Positions 17,021 to 25,629 of a stretch of 64,000 nt of DNA are shown here, one piece after another. The translations under genes and the position numbers were made by a program. This DNA is from SPJN01 sp965229935 (GTDB taxonomy: Bacteria > Pseudomonadota > Alphaproteobacteria > SPJN01): positions 2,294,001 through 2,358,000 of the forward strand of contig CBDDKB010000002.1 in the NCBI GenBank assembly GCA_965229935.1, given 5' to 3'. Under the pieces are notes generated by a model. That model saw nothing but the letters and a program-made list of their open reading frames with translations, did no database searches and was not told where the DNA came from. The first letter of the stretch is position 1. Every line of letters starts with the position of its first letter.

Positions 17021-18517
17021 CTATTCAGCAGCCAGATTTTCAGGGGCGTTGGCCCCGGCACGGGCAAATTGCAATGTCCCATCATCGACAGGCTCACCCC
17101 GCAGCATGCGGCGGTCAGCGCGGAAGTCGTGATCAACGCGCCAGGGCTGAACGCTGCCCTGACGGGGCAGATTGTGGCGGGCGCGATTGACATAACCTGA
17201 ATTCAGGGCATCCCAGACGCTGCTTTCCTGAACAATTGACGGGTCCTGCGCGCGCGGAACAGCCATGTCGAGCCCGCGCTCATCCAGCAGCTTCATCAAA
17301 TTGATGTAATAATCCATTGCGATGCCAACCTTCAAAGTCCATGAGGCATTCACATAGCCAAGGATAAAGGCAAGGTTGGGAATATTTTCAAGCATCAGCG
17401 TCTTATAGGCCATGACGGAATTGTGCGGAATGTGCTTGCCATCAACAACCAGATCAACACCGCCCAACATTTTCAGGTTCAAGCCTGTGGCTGAAACGAT
17501 GATGTCTGCATCCAAATGCTCGCCCGACTTTAGTTGAATGCCGGTCTTGTCGAAATGGTCAATCTCGTCAGTGACAATGGATGCCTTGCCTTCGCGTAGG
17601 GAGACGAACAGATCATCTTCGGGCACAGCACACAGGCGCTGGTCCCACGGATTATAGCGCGGGGTAAAGTGTTTCATGTCCACTTTGCCTTCCAGCGCCT
17701 CTTTAGTGGCGTCCTGCAATTTCTCACGCCATTTGTCGGGCTCTGCCTGCGCCTTAGTATAAGCGAAGTCCTGCATCCAAATGCGGAAAGCACGAATGAT
17801 CTTGAACGCCCAACGGCGCGGCATCAGTTTCGTTAGGATTTTCGACATGCGGTCTTCATTCTTGACCGATGCGTAATAGGTCGGTGACCGCTGCAGCATG
17901 GTGATATGTGCCGTCTTTTCAGCCATTGCAGGCACAAGCGTCACCGCCGTTGCGCCTGATCCGATGACCACGACTTTCTTGTTCGTGTAGTCAAGGTCCT
18001 CGGGCCAATGCTGCGGGTGAATGATTTGCCCCTCAAACTCCTCACTACCCGCATAATCGGGTGTGTAGGGATTGTCGTAATCATAATAACCCGTGCACAT
18101 CAAAACATGCTGGGCGCGGACCTGATGGGTTTCGCCGGTTGTTTCGTCAGTGGCCGTGACGGTCCAACGTGCATCACGGCTGTCCCATTCCACGCTTGTA
18201 ATGCGGCGGCCAAATGTAATGGTGTCGAGGACGTTGTACTCGTCGACCGTTTCTTTCAGATAGGCTTTGATCGCCGGGCCATCGGCCAGCACCTTGTGCT
18301 TCATCCACGGTTTGAAATTGTATCCCAACGTGTACATGTCAGAATCTGACCGAATGCCGGGATAGCGGAACAGGTCCCATGTGCCGCCAATATCCGTGCG
18401 CCGTTCCCAAATCGCAAACCGCTTTTCTGGTGCATTCATCTTTAGATGACATGCAGCGCCGACACCGCCGATCCCGGCGCCGATGATCAATACATCTAGG
18501 TCATTTGCGTTGGTCAT
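17021..18517 (-). CDS. Flavin-containing (Baeyer-Villiger-type) monooxygenase
   Basis: A 498-residue NAD(P)H- and FAD-dependent monooxygenase. It has an N-terminal FAD site (IIGAGIGGVGAACHL), the Baeyer-Villiger fingerprint FxGxxxHxxxW (FEGQIIHPQHW) and a second nucleotide site (VVIGSGATAVTLVPAM). Such enzymes convert ketones to esters or lactones. I chose ATG 18517 because AGGGAAATC lies upstream; a longer frame to 18652 would overlap the divergent regulator gene and lacks similarity. The AraC gene starts 114 bases away in the opposite direction and is its probable regulator. The substrate is unknown. Confidence 0.9.
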   Translation of the reverse strand: MTNANDLDVLIIGAGIGGVGAACHLKMNAPEKRFAIWERRTDIGGTWDLFRYPGIRSDSDMYTLGYNFKPWMKHKVLADGPAIKAYLKETVDEYNVLDTITFGRRITSVEWDSRDARWTVTATDETTGETHQVRAQHVLMCTGYYDYDNPYTPDYAGSEEFEGQIIHPQHWPEDLDYTNKKVVVIGSGATAVTLVPAMAEKTAHITMLQRSPTYYASVKNEDRMSKILTKLMPRRWAFKIIRAFRIWMQDFAYTKAQAEPDKWREKLQDATKEALEGKVDMKHFTPRYNPWDQRLCAVPEDDLFVSLREGKASIVTDEIDHFDKTGIQLKSGEHLDADIIVSATGLNLKMLGGVDLVVDGKHIPHNSVMAYKTLMLENIPNLAFILGYVNASWTLKVGIAMDYYINLMKLLDERGLDMAVPRAQDPSIVQESSVWDALNSGYVNRARHNLPRQGSVQPWRVDHDFRADRRMLRGEPVDDGTLQFARAGANAPENLAAE

Positions 18518-18631
18518 AATGATTTCCCTGCTTGCCCGCATTTTAATTTTGTGATGTTCAGCATGGGACTTTGCCATCGGTTCTGACAAGTTTCGATTGC
18601 CGATCAGGCCAAAATATTGATAATTTAGGCC

Positions 18632-19702
18632 ATGATTGAGCGAAAAATACAAAAAGACCCCGATCCGGCGGACGGCACGCTATTGGCGGTCGGCTCACTG
18701 GCCAGTGCCGCACGCACGATCACTGGGGTGCAATCGCAGGCAGAATGGTTCGGCGTCGATGACCTGGGCCTGCGCGCTATCCTGCGGAAAAATGGTCTAC
18801 CTGAACGGGCGGTGGAGGAGCCGACATTTCTGGTTTCCCTTGAACAAGAGCTGGCTTTGATTGATGCATTGCTGGCAGGAGCCCAGCTGAACAGCTCGCT
18901 CGCTGCCTTCGTGTTTGGCCAAAATGACTTGCAGGACATCACCATGTTCGGGACCCCCGGTCTTGCCATGCGCCATGCGCCGGACCTGATTTCACTGCTG
19001 AAAGTCGGGTTTGATTTTCCGCAGTTATTGTGGGGCCATTCAAGGATGCGGATCATCGCAGAACCCGATGCGTTGACGGTCACTTTTTCAATCGATGAAA
19101 AGGGCGCGTTGGGGGATTATGCGCTGTTGCTGGATCTGGTGTCCTATTACACATTTGTCAATCAAAGCATGGGGGCAGAGGCGCAAGTCAGCGCCATTCA
19201 TCTGCCCTTCCAAGCGCCCCATGATGCAGGTCAGGTGCGTGGCCTGGCTGCCTGTCCGGTCCACTTCGGCGCTGCGAGAGCGGCATTGCTGTTGCCGCCA
19301 GACAGCATGGACAAGGTGCCGTTGCGGTCGCGCCCACTTGTCTATCAGCAAAGTATCGCCGTGTGTCGCGAGTTAGCGCGCCTAAGGCCGTTTGAATCCA
19401 CATTGGCTGATCAGGCATCGCGTTGGCTATGGGCCTATTCCCCGCCCTTGCCGCGCACCGCGCTTGCCAAACAGCTTGGCATGTCAGAACGCAGCTTGGC
19501 CCGCCGTTTGCGTGCGGAGGGGACGTCCTATCAGCGCCTGTTCGCAGAGGTGCAGTCAGAACGGGCACGCAACCTGCTGCGGACATCCAATCAGTCAATT
19601 GCAGAGATCAGTTTTCAGCTTGGTTATGCCGACCCTGCTGCCTTTACCCGTGCCTTTACCGGATGGACGGGTAAAACACCGTCATCATGGCGCGCACGTT
19701 AA
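18632..19702 (+). CDS. AraC-family transcriptional regulator
   Basis: A 356-residue regulator of the OruR/ArgR-like AraC subgroup: an N-terminal ligand domain (about 20-215, related to Arabinose_bd) and a C-terminal pair of helix-turn-helix motifs (about 270-356) with LAKQLGMSERSLARRLRAEG and the family signature ISFQLGYADPAAFTRAFTGWTGKTP. It is divergent from the Baeyer-Villiger-type monooxygenase, a common arrangement for an activator and its target. Confidence 0.92.
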   Translation: MIERKIQKDPDPADGTLLAVGSLASAARTITGVQSQAEWFGVDDLGLRAILRKNGLPERAVEEPTFLVSLEQELALIDALLAGAQLNSSLAAFVFGQNDLQDITMFGTPGLAMRHAPDLISLLKVGFDFPQLLWGHSRMRIIAEPDALTVTFSIDEKGALGDYALLLDLVSYYTFVNQSMGAEAQVSAIHLPFQAPHDAGQVRGLAACPVHFGAARAALLLPPDSMDKVPLRSRPLVYQQSIAVCRELARLRPFESTLADQASRWLWAYSPPLPRTALAKQLGMSERSLARRLRAEGTSYQRLFAEVQSERARNLLRTSNQSIAEISFQLGYADPAAFTRAFTGWTGKTPSSWRAR

Positions 19703-20538
19703 GGCGTCGTAACCTTAAGCGCAATTGTCCCGCTAAGTGTTTCTTCCGGTGCAAGAACCCTTAACCCCGACACGGTTTGCGGCACATTTAGGTTTACTGC
19801 GTCGGGCGCATGGCTGACAGGTTCGATGCAAAAGAAATCTTCGCCGACGGGCGTATAGGCAATCAGATACCCGAAAATATCACTGGCACGCATATGAATA
19901 TCGAATCCGTTAATCGAGATGAGCGCCTCACGTGCAGGCCATTGATAAACGGCGTCTGTTTCAATGTCGTTGACGTTTCGGTGGACTGACAGGTCTTGTG
20001 TCTGTGTCGGTTGCTGTAACTTGCCGCCGTGCCACAGCTTGCCCGCATTTGCGGTGAGTGTGGCGTGGGCCTTGGGGAAATAGGGGTGCCATCCCAATCC
20101 CGCGGGCATTGGTATCTGATCTTTGTTTGTGATCTGCAGCTCAAGCGTTAGCCCGTCCGCCGATAGTGTGAATTTTTGTGCAGCATGAAAGCGCCACGGC
20201 CAGTCGCTGCCATCATGATCGTAGCAAAGTGTTAGGCTGTGTTTCGTTTCTGACCTGACATGCCACGGCACCTGCCAGCCATTGCCGTGTATGGCATGTG
20301 GTTCAGGCGGAAAGTTGGGGGCAAGCTGAATGGACCGCCCTTGAAAATCAAAGTGCCCATTGGTGATACGGCTGGCAAAGGGGATTAGGGGAAAGGCGGC
20401 GCAATCGCGTGGTGTAGCGGGATCAAAAGCTGTACGCAAAATCGGCCTGTCATTCAGTGTAAAGCCGATTACAGCGCCGCCCGTATCGGGGGCAACGCTT
20501 AGCTTGAAACGGTCATAAATGATCGTTTGTGTCAGCAC
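19699..20538 (-). CDS. Aldose 1-epimerase family protein
   Basis: A 279-residue protein of the galactose mutarotase fold. Visible family motifs are HAIHGNGWQVPW with the likely catalytic His, GLGWHPYFPKA, and a C-terminal region FFCIEPVSHAPD with the acid Glu. Such proteins interconvert alpha and beta anomers of sugars, or bind related carbohydrates. It starts with GTG directly after the TAA of the upstream sterol-desaturase-like gene, so the two are one transcription unit. The last four bases overlap the end of the convergent AraC gene. Confidence 0.85.
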   Translation of the reverse strand: MLTQTIIYDRFKLSVAPDTGGAVIGFTLNDRPILRTAFDPATPRDCAAFPLIPFASRITNGHFDFQGRSIQLAPNFPPEPHAIHGNGWQVPWHVRSETKHSLTLCYDHDGSDWPWRFHAAQKFTLSADGLTLELQITNKDQIPMPAGLGWHPYFPKAHATLTANAGKLWHGGKLQQPTQTQDLSVHRNVNDIETDAVYQWPAREALISINGFDIHMRASDIFGYLIAYTPVGEDFFCIEPVSHAPDAVNLNVPQTVSGLRVLAPEETLSGTIALKVTTP

Positions 20539-21477
20539 TTATTCAGCGGGAAGTTGTTGTGCATCAGCTTCTAGCTGGCGCAAGGCCTGCACTGTTTTGT
20601 GGTCGCCTGTATGTGACCAACCCGGCGGCATCACCAAATATTTCAGCTTGTTGGTCAGACCGGGCGCCATTTTAACGTCCTGCCACAGCGATTTAAACTC
20701 ACCAAACTGGACATCCATCAGGCTTTCGACGTTGACGTCGCGGGTAATGCCATATTCAACCGGATCATCGTCGTGAAGCGGCTGCAAGGTCCCCATCACC
20801 CAATCCCAAAACAGGGTCATGGAGTTATAATTCTTATCCATATAGCGCAGGTTCTTGCCGTGATGGACCCTGTGATAACGCGGGGTTTGCAGGATATATT
20901 CCAGCGGCCCATAGCGGAACTTGATGACATCGGCACTGACATGCAGCAGCGACCCCCAAACGACATCGATAAGATTGATCACCAAAATCATCTCAACCGG
21001 CACACCGCAAAGCGCAGGCATAAGACCAAAAAACAGCGGGAAATAAACCATCGATTCCAAGAACTGGTGGTTGAACCCTACTGTTAAGTTGATCGTGTCA
21101 GGGGCGTGGTGGGGGGCGTGCACACACCATAACAGCCGAACCTTGTGCCCCATCCAATGTTGCAGCCAATACCAAAATTCATAAATGACAAAGCCCAGTA
21201 CCCAGCCATACCAAACAGACGGCAGGGTCCAACTGACGATGCTTTGGCCGATGGCAGCCATACCGGCTATCGCCAAAAAGGGCGCGACGCGTCCTGCAAT
21301 GCTGCTAAGGATGATGACCAGAAGACCATTCTTTAGGACCTGAGAGTAATGGTGCTTGTAGCTTGCCTTCTTTGACAGGATCAGCAGATAGATCGCCTCA
21401 GCAAAGGCAGCGAAAGCCAACAGGCCCAACAAAAGACCTGTGATCTCGGGTAGCGAAATAGCGTCAGTGCCCAACAT
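20539..21477 (-). CDS. Sterol desaturase / fatty acid hydroxylase superfamily membrane protein
   Basis: A 312-residue integral membrane di-iron oxygenase. Histidine clusters are visible: HWMGHKVRLLWCVHAPHHAPD, GFNHQFLES and YHRVHHGKN, the pattern of the fatty acid hydroxylase superfamily. There are four to five membrane helices, mostly in the first 110 residues. Its substrate (lipid, sterol or carotenoid) cannot be told. It is the first gene of a two-gene unit with the aldose epimerase, and divergent from the class III alcohol dehydrogenase 92 bases away. Confidence 0.88.
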   Translation of the reverse strand: MLGTDAISLPEITGLLLGLLAFAAFAEAIYLLILSKKASYKHHYSQVLKNGLLVIILSSIAGRVAPFLAIAGMAAIGQSIVSWTLPSVWYGWVLGFVIYEFWYWLQHWMGHKVRLLWCVHAPHHAPDTINLTVGFNHQFLESMVYFPLFFGLMPALCGVPVEMILVINLIDVVWGSLLHVSADVIKFRYGPLEYILQTPRYHRVHHGKNLRYMDKNYNSMTLFWDWVMGTLQPLHDDDPVEYGITRDVNVESLMDVQFGEFKSLWQDVKMAPGLTNKLKYLVMPPGWSHTGDHKTVQALRQLEADAQQLPAE

Positions 21478-21569
21478 TTTTTGTTTCTTTGCCTGCCTGC
21501 TTAATCTTCGTAATTATAGGCGATTGCGTTATAAGAAATCCAACTTATCAAAAAACAAGGGGCGTATAA

Positions 21570-22679
21570 ATGAGAACCCGTGCCGCAGTAGCCTTTGAAG
21601 CCAAAGCACCACTAGAGATTGTAGAGCTTGATCTGGAAGGCCCGAAAGAAGGCGAGGTCTTGGTTGAGATTATGGCGACAGGCGTTTGCCATACGGACGC
21701 CTATACGCTTGATGGGTTAGATTCAGAAGGGATATTCCCGTCCATTTTGGGACATGAGGGGGCGGGCATCGTGCGCGAGGTGGGCTCCGGTGTTACCTCC
21801 GTCAAACCGGACGATCACGTGATCCCGCTTTACACGCCCGAATGTCGGGAATGCAGAACCTGTCTGTCGCAAAAATCCAATCTTTGCACCTCTATTCGCA
21901 GCACGCAGGGCCAGGGGGTAATGCCCGATGGGACATCGCGGTTTTCCTATAAAGGGCAAACCATTTATCATTATATGGGCTGTTCGACCTTTTCCAATTT
22001 CACTGTGCTGCCTGAAATCGCTGTGGCAAAGATTCGCGACGACGCCCCCTTTGATAAGGCTTGTTATATCGGCTGTGGGGTGACAACGGGTGTTGGTGCA
22101 GTGGTGAACACGGCAAAGGTTACGCCCGGGTCCAACGTCGCGGTGTTCGGCCTTGGCGGCATCGGGTTGAATGTCATTCAGGGCGCGCGCCTTGCTGGGG
22201 CAGATAAAATCATCGGCGTCGACATTAATGACAGTAAGGAAAGCTGGGGTCGTCAGTTCGGTATGACGGACTTTATCAACCCCATCAAAATTAGCGGGTC
22301 TGTGGTTGATGCTGTAATCGCGATGACCGATGGCGGAGCAGATTACAGTTTTGACTGTACCGGCAATACGGATGTTATGCGGCAGGCACTTGAAAGCAGT
22401 CATCGCGGCTGGGGCGAAAGTATCATTATCGGTGTGGCAGAGGCGGGTAAGGAAATCGCGACACGGCCGTTCCAACTGGTTACAGGCCGCGTCTGGAAAG
22501 GCACAGCCTTTGGTGGTGCAAGGGGGCGGACAGATGTTCCCAAAATCGTTGATTGGTATATGGATGGCAGGATCGAGATTGATCCCATGATCACGCACAC
22601 CATGCCGCTTGATGACATTAACAAGGCATTCGATCTGATGCATGCAGGGGAAAGCATCAGGTCTGTCATTGTGTTTTGA
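21570..22679 (+). CDS. frmA: S-(hydroxymethyl)glutathione dehydrogenase / class III alcohol dehydrogenase
   Basis: A 369-residue zinc-dependent medium-chain dehydrogenase of full family length. It shows catalytic zinc ligands (MATGVCHTDAYT, GHEGAGIV), the four-cysteine structural zinc loop (PECRECRTCLSQKSNLC) and the NAD site VFGLGGIGLNVIQGARL. It oxidises S-hydroxymethylglutathione, formed from formaldehyde, and so serves formaldehyde detoxification or C1 oxidation. Usually an S-formylglutathione hydrolase is nearby; none is seen in this window. The next gene is an acyl-CoA dehydrogenase 83 bases downstream. Confidence 0.95.
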   Translation: MRTRAAVAFEAKAPLEIVELDLEGPKEGEVLVEIMATGVCHTDAYTLDGLDSEGIFPSILGHEGAGIVREVGSGVTSVKPDDHVIPLYTPECRECRTCLSQKSNLCTSIRSTQGQGVMPDGTSRFSYKGQTIYHYMGCSTFSNFTVLPEIAVAKIRDDAPFDKACYIGCGVTTGVGAVVNTAKVTPGSNVAVFGLGGIGLNVIQGARLAGADKIIGVDINDSKESWGRQFGMTDFINPIKISGSVVDAVIAMTDGGADYSFDCTGNTDVMRQALESSHRGWGESIIIGVAEAGKEIATRPFQLVTGRVWKGTAFGGARGRTDVPKIVDWYMDGRIEIDPMITHTMPLDDINKAFDLMHAGESIRSVIVF

Positions 22680-22685
22680 TGGATC

Positions 22686-22728
22686 GGGTGGCTTGCCCGC
22701 GATTATTGTACGCCACCCCGGGGCGGGC
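22686..22728 (+). other. Overlapping hairpins between frmA and the acyl-CoA dehydrogenase
   Basis: GGGTGGC (22686-22692) can pair with GCCACCC (22712-22718), and GCCCGC (22695-22700) with GCGGGC (22723-22728). The pairings interleave, so they would form an H-type pseudoknot or alternative hairpins. There is no T-run, so this is not a typical terminator. It may be fortuitous in GC-rich sequence. Confidence 0.3.
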
Positions 22729-22762
22729 TGACTATGGCAGCACTTTTCGGAGATACTAGAGA

Positions 22763-23950
22763 ATGAGCACGATCGATCAATTCACTGATGAGGTGCGGAC
22801 ATTCCTCTCTGAAAAATTGACCCCTGACCTTAGGCGGGCGGGCCAGATGTGTGCTGGCATTTATGCCGACCAGCCCGTGGCGGTGGAATGGCATCGGATA
22901 TTGAATGATCAGGGGTGGGCGGTGCCGAAATGGCCGGTCGAATGGGGCGGCACAGATTGGACCCTTGAACAGCACGCGGTTTTTGCGCGCGAGCTGACCT
23001 TGGCGAACGCACCGATTGTCTCGCCAAACTCAACCCGGATGGTGGGGCCAGTTGTCCTCAAATTCGGCACGGACGACCAAAAGAACCACTACCTGCCACG
23101 CATTCGCAGCGGCGATGATTGGTGGACGCAAGGCTATTCGGAACCCGGGGCGGGGTCTGATCTTGCCTCATTGCAATGTAAGGCTGAACGTGATGGCGAT
23201 CATTATGTGATCAATGGGACAAAGATTTGGACCACACATGCACAATGGTCGAACAAGATATTCTGTCTGGTGCGCACGGATAATTCAGGCAAGCCGCAAC
23301 AGGGCATCACCTTCCTTTTGTTCGATACTGATTTGCCGGGGCTTGAGATCAGGCCACTGATTTCTATTTCAGGCGATCATGAATTCAACCAGTTGTTCTT
23401 TGAAAATGTGCGCGTGCCTGTTTCCGCATTACTGGGCCAGGAAAATGACGGTTGGACGGTCGCAAAATATTTGCTGCAACATGAGCGGGGCGGGGCCTAT
23501 GCCACGGGGCTTAAGGTCAAGCTTGCCCATTTGAAGCAATTTGCCAACGAAGAGGGTGCGGGCGGGGATGAGCCGTTGGGGAATGATCCTGATTTTTGTC
23601 GCGCCTTGGCCGCAGCAGAAATTGAGCTTGAGACTCTGTTCGCCTTTGAACAAAACTTGTTTTCCGCAGCATCTGCGGGGCAATCCATTGGTGCGATGTC
23701 ATCGGCGTTAAAGATCAGAGGCACCGAAATGCGCCAGCGCGTGACAGAGCTTGTGATGGAAGCCGTTGGCTATTACGCGCTGCCCTACCAGCATGAGGCA
23801 CGGGCCTTTCGCAGCAATGTGGCGCCTATAGGGTCAGACCTTGCTGCAACATCATTGCCGCAATATTTGAATGATCGCGCTGCCACCATTTATGCGGGGT
23901 CAAACGAAATTCAGCGCAATATCATCGCGAAAGGCATTTTGGGCCTTTAG
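22763..23950 (+). CDS. Acyl-CoA dehydrogenase
   Basis: A 395-residue FAD-dependent acyl-CoA dehydrogenase of normal length. Visible family regions are the flavin/substrate stretch TQGYSEPGAGSDLASLQ, GTKIWTTHAQWSNKI, and the C-terminal signature IYAGSNEIQRNIIAKGILGL. It introduces a double bond into an acyl-CoA, passing electrons to electron-transfer flavoprotein. The substrate is not clear; the tail type is common in enzymes for branched or cyclic acids. It ends just before a strong bidirectional terminator. Confidence 0.92.
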   Translation: MSTIDQFTDEVRTFLSEKLTPDLRRAGQMCAGIYADQPVAVEWHRILNDQGWAVPKWPVEWGGTDWTLEQHAVFARELTLANAPIVSPNSTRMVGPVVLKFGTDDQKNHYLPRIRSGDDWWTQGYSEPGAGSDLASLQCKAERDGDHYVINGTKIWTTHAQWSNKIFCLVRTDNSGKPQQGITFLLFDTDLPGLEIRPLISISGDHEFNQLFFENVRVPVSALLGQENDGWTVAKYLLQHERGGAYATGLKVKLAHLKQFANEEGAGGDEPLGNDPDFCRALAAAEIELETLFAFEQNLFSAASAGQSIGAMSSALKIRGTEMRQRVTELVMEAVGYYALPYQHEARAFRSNVAPIGSDLAATSLPQYLNDRAATIYAGSNEIQRNIIAKGILGL

Positions 23951-23966
23951 TTTGTGCAGCAACAAA

Positions 23967-23990
23967 AAAGGCCCGCCGAAGCGGGCCTTT
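23967..23990. terminator. Bidirectional intrinsic terminator
   Basis: AAAGGCCCGC-CGAA-GCGGGCCTTT is a perfect ten-pair stem with a four-base loop, with A- and T-rich flanks on both sides. It lies between the convergent acyl-CoA dehydrogenase and outer-membrane barrel genes and can serve both. Confidence 0.9.
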
Positions 23991-24010
23991 AACTTGGTAC
24001 TATGGGGTTG

Positions 24011-25456
24011 CTACTGCAGCGGCACTGTCAGTCGGGCATTGCCGAATGCTGCACGTGATTCACGGCCAAGGCCGCGGCCACCTGCGCTCAACGCAAGTTC
24101 TGACCCATTGTCCAACATAAAGCGCAGGCCTGCTTCAAGATTGCCAGCCCAATGGCTTTCTGAGATTTTGTTGCCTGAAAGATTGCGGCTGCCGTCTAAT
24201 GTTTCATCGGCATAATCAACTGATCCGTCAAAGAACCAGTTTAACGCGCCTTCGGCAACATCTTGGGGCGCAATGCGCAGGCCTGCTTCGGCAAAGAAAT
24301 CATCGGAGGTTTCGCCATCTATCACGGTGGCTGCACTGTCTGTGTATGTCTCACGTTCCAGCGAGACAATGCCAGCAACAATACGTGGCTTTACGATGAA
24401 GCTTTTGTACAGATGTTCACGCCGCAGGCCGATTGCCCCGGTAAAGCGGTTTACGTCGGTTTCGCCAGTGGCGGCATTCGCAAGTATGTCGGCATCGCCC
24501 GTTTCATATTGCAGCATAACTGAATAGGTGAGGCCATTGGCCGTGATGCCCTGATAGATGGCCCCCGCGCCATAGCTTTCTTCTTCGATAGCGACACCGA
24601 AATTGTCCGCATCGACATCCGAGTCGCGATAAGTGCCATAAACTGTCAAAGTGCGGTCCGCAGCCAAATTGTGGCGATAGCCGATTTGGCCTTGCCATGC
24701 ATTACCGTCAATTTCACCGCTCAAATTGTAATAGCGGACATTGCCCAGCACTGCATTGCCGGACCCGCCTGACAATGATTGACCAGCGGACGCATTCAGT
24801 TTCTGTTCAAACCCAATGGCGATATGATCCTGCCCCAAAGCGCCAAGTAGCTTCATGCCTTGGTCCTGATCATTACTGACCAGTTGCGTCATACCTTGAT
24901 TAAAGTTGAAACCATCGCCTAACGCCAATCCGGCCAGGGTTGCCGCATTCGGGCTCATCAAACGGCTGACCTGATTTAGCACATCCTGCAGGACATCACG
25001 TGTTTCATTGAGGCCAAGCCCGTCACCTTTTTGATCGGCGTCATCGTCATTGCCGGTGGATGCTGGGGTACATGCAACGCGGACAGTGGCGACCCCCGTG
25101 TCAGGCTTCCCGGAAATCGTAACAGTGATATTGATGTCTGATTGTGCAGTGAACGAAGCGCCATTACAGCTTTGTGCACCTTGACACACTTTGATGACCC
25201 GCCCTTCATTGACATTCAGGTCAACCGATACATTCCCTTCGCCTGTAAAAGTACCTGATGTTGTCACATCAAGCCGCTCTGTCGCCAGCATGGTGAATGA
25301 CTTGACTGTCGTCCCCAGATTCTTCGATGCATCACGGTCAGATTCTACGAATGTGCCGTTGCAGGATGTAATCTCACTGTCAGCTAGTGCCTGGCTGCTC
25401 AATGTAAGGAATGACAGGCTGGCGAATGCGCCGGCCAAAAAATGTTTCATTTGCAT
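24011..25456 (-). CDS. Secreted outer-membrane beta-barrel (autotransporter-like) protein
   Basis: A 481-residue protein with a signal peptide (ends near SQALA, about residue 25), a short Cys-containing N-terminal domain (about 26-140: TSCNGTF, VCQGAQSCNG, VACTPAS), a low-complexity Asp-rich linker and a C-terminal barrel (about 200-481) ending LTVPLQ. The barrel resembles autotransporter beta-domains, but the passenger is very short. The six or so cysteines suggest disulfides in the periplasm or at the surface. Function is not recognised. It stands alone, ending at the strong terminator it shares with the acyl-CoA dehydrogenase gene. Confidence 0.75.
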   Translation of the reverse strand: MQMKHFLAGAFASLSFLTLSSQALADSEITSCNGTFVESDRDASKNLGTTVKSFTMLATERLDVTTSGTFTGEGNVSVDLNVNEGRVIKVCQGAQSCNGASFTAQSDINITVTISGKPDTGVATVRVACTPASTGNDDDADQKGDGLGLNETRDVLQDVLNQVSRLMSPNAATLAGLALGDGFNFNQGMTQLVSNDQDQGMKLLGALGQDHIAIGFEQKLNASAGQSLSGGSGNAVLGNVRYYNLSGEIDGNAWQGQIGYRHNLAADRTLTVYGTYRDSDVDADNFGVAIEEESYGAGAIYQGITANGLTYSVMLQYETGDADILANAATGETDVNRFTGAIGLRREHLYKSFIVKPRIVAGIVSLERETYTDSAATVIDGETSDDFFAEAGLRIAPQDVAEGALNWFFDGSVDYADETLDGSRNLSGNKISESHWAGNLEAGLRFMLDNGSELALSAGGRGLGRESRAAFGNARLTVPLQ

Positions 25457-25629
25457 AATGTTTCAGCCCCTAAAGCCACTCTTGATCGATTGCGTCTGGT
25501 CATGATGTAGGCGCAGTCTTAAGGTAATATTTACCATGAACACTACCCGGTTTTGCAATATGTTTAATTTGCAAGGGTTTGCGCTATTAGGCTTGGCCTA
25601 TATTAGTTGAGCAACCTGTGATTGTGTGA

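Noticed and set aside
21723..22643. 306-codon frame on the minus strand opposite frmA
   Set aside because: frmA on the plus strand is unmistakable over its full length; the opposite frame has no ribosome site and no recognisable domain and follows from codon bias.
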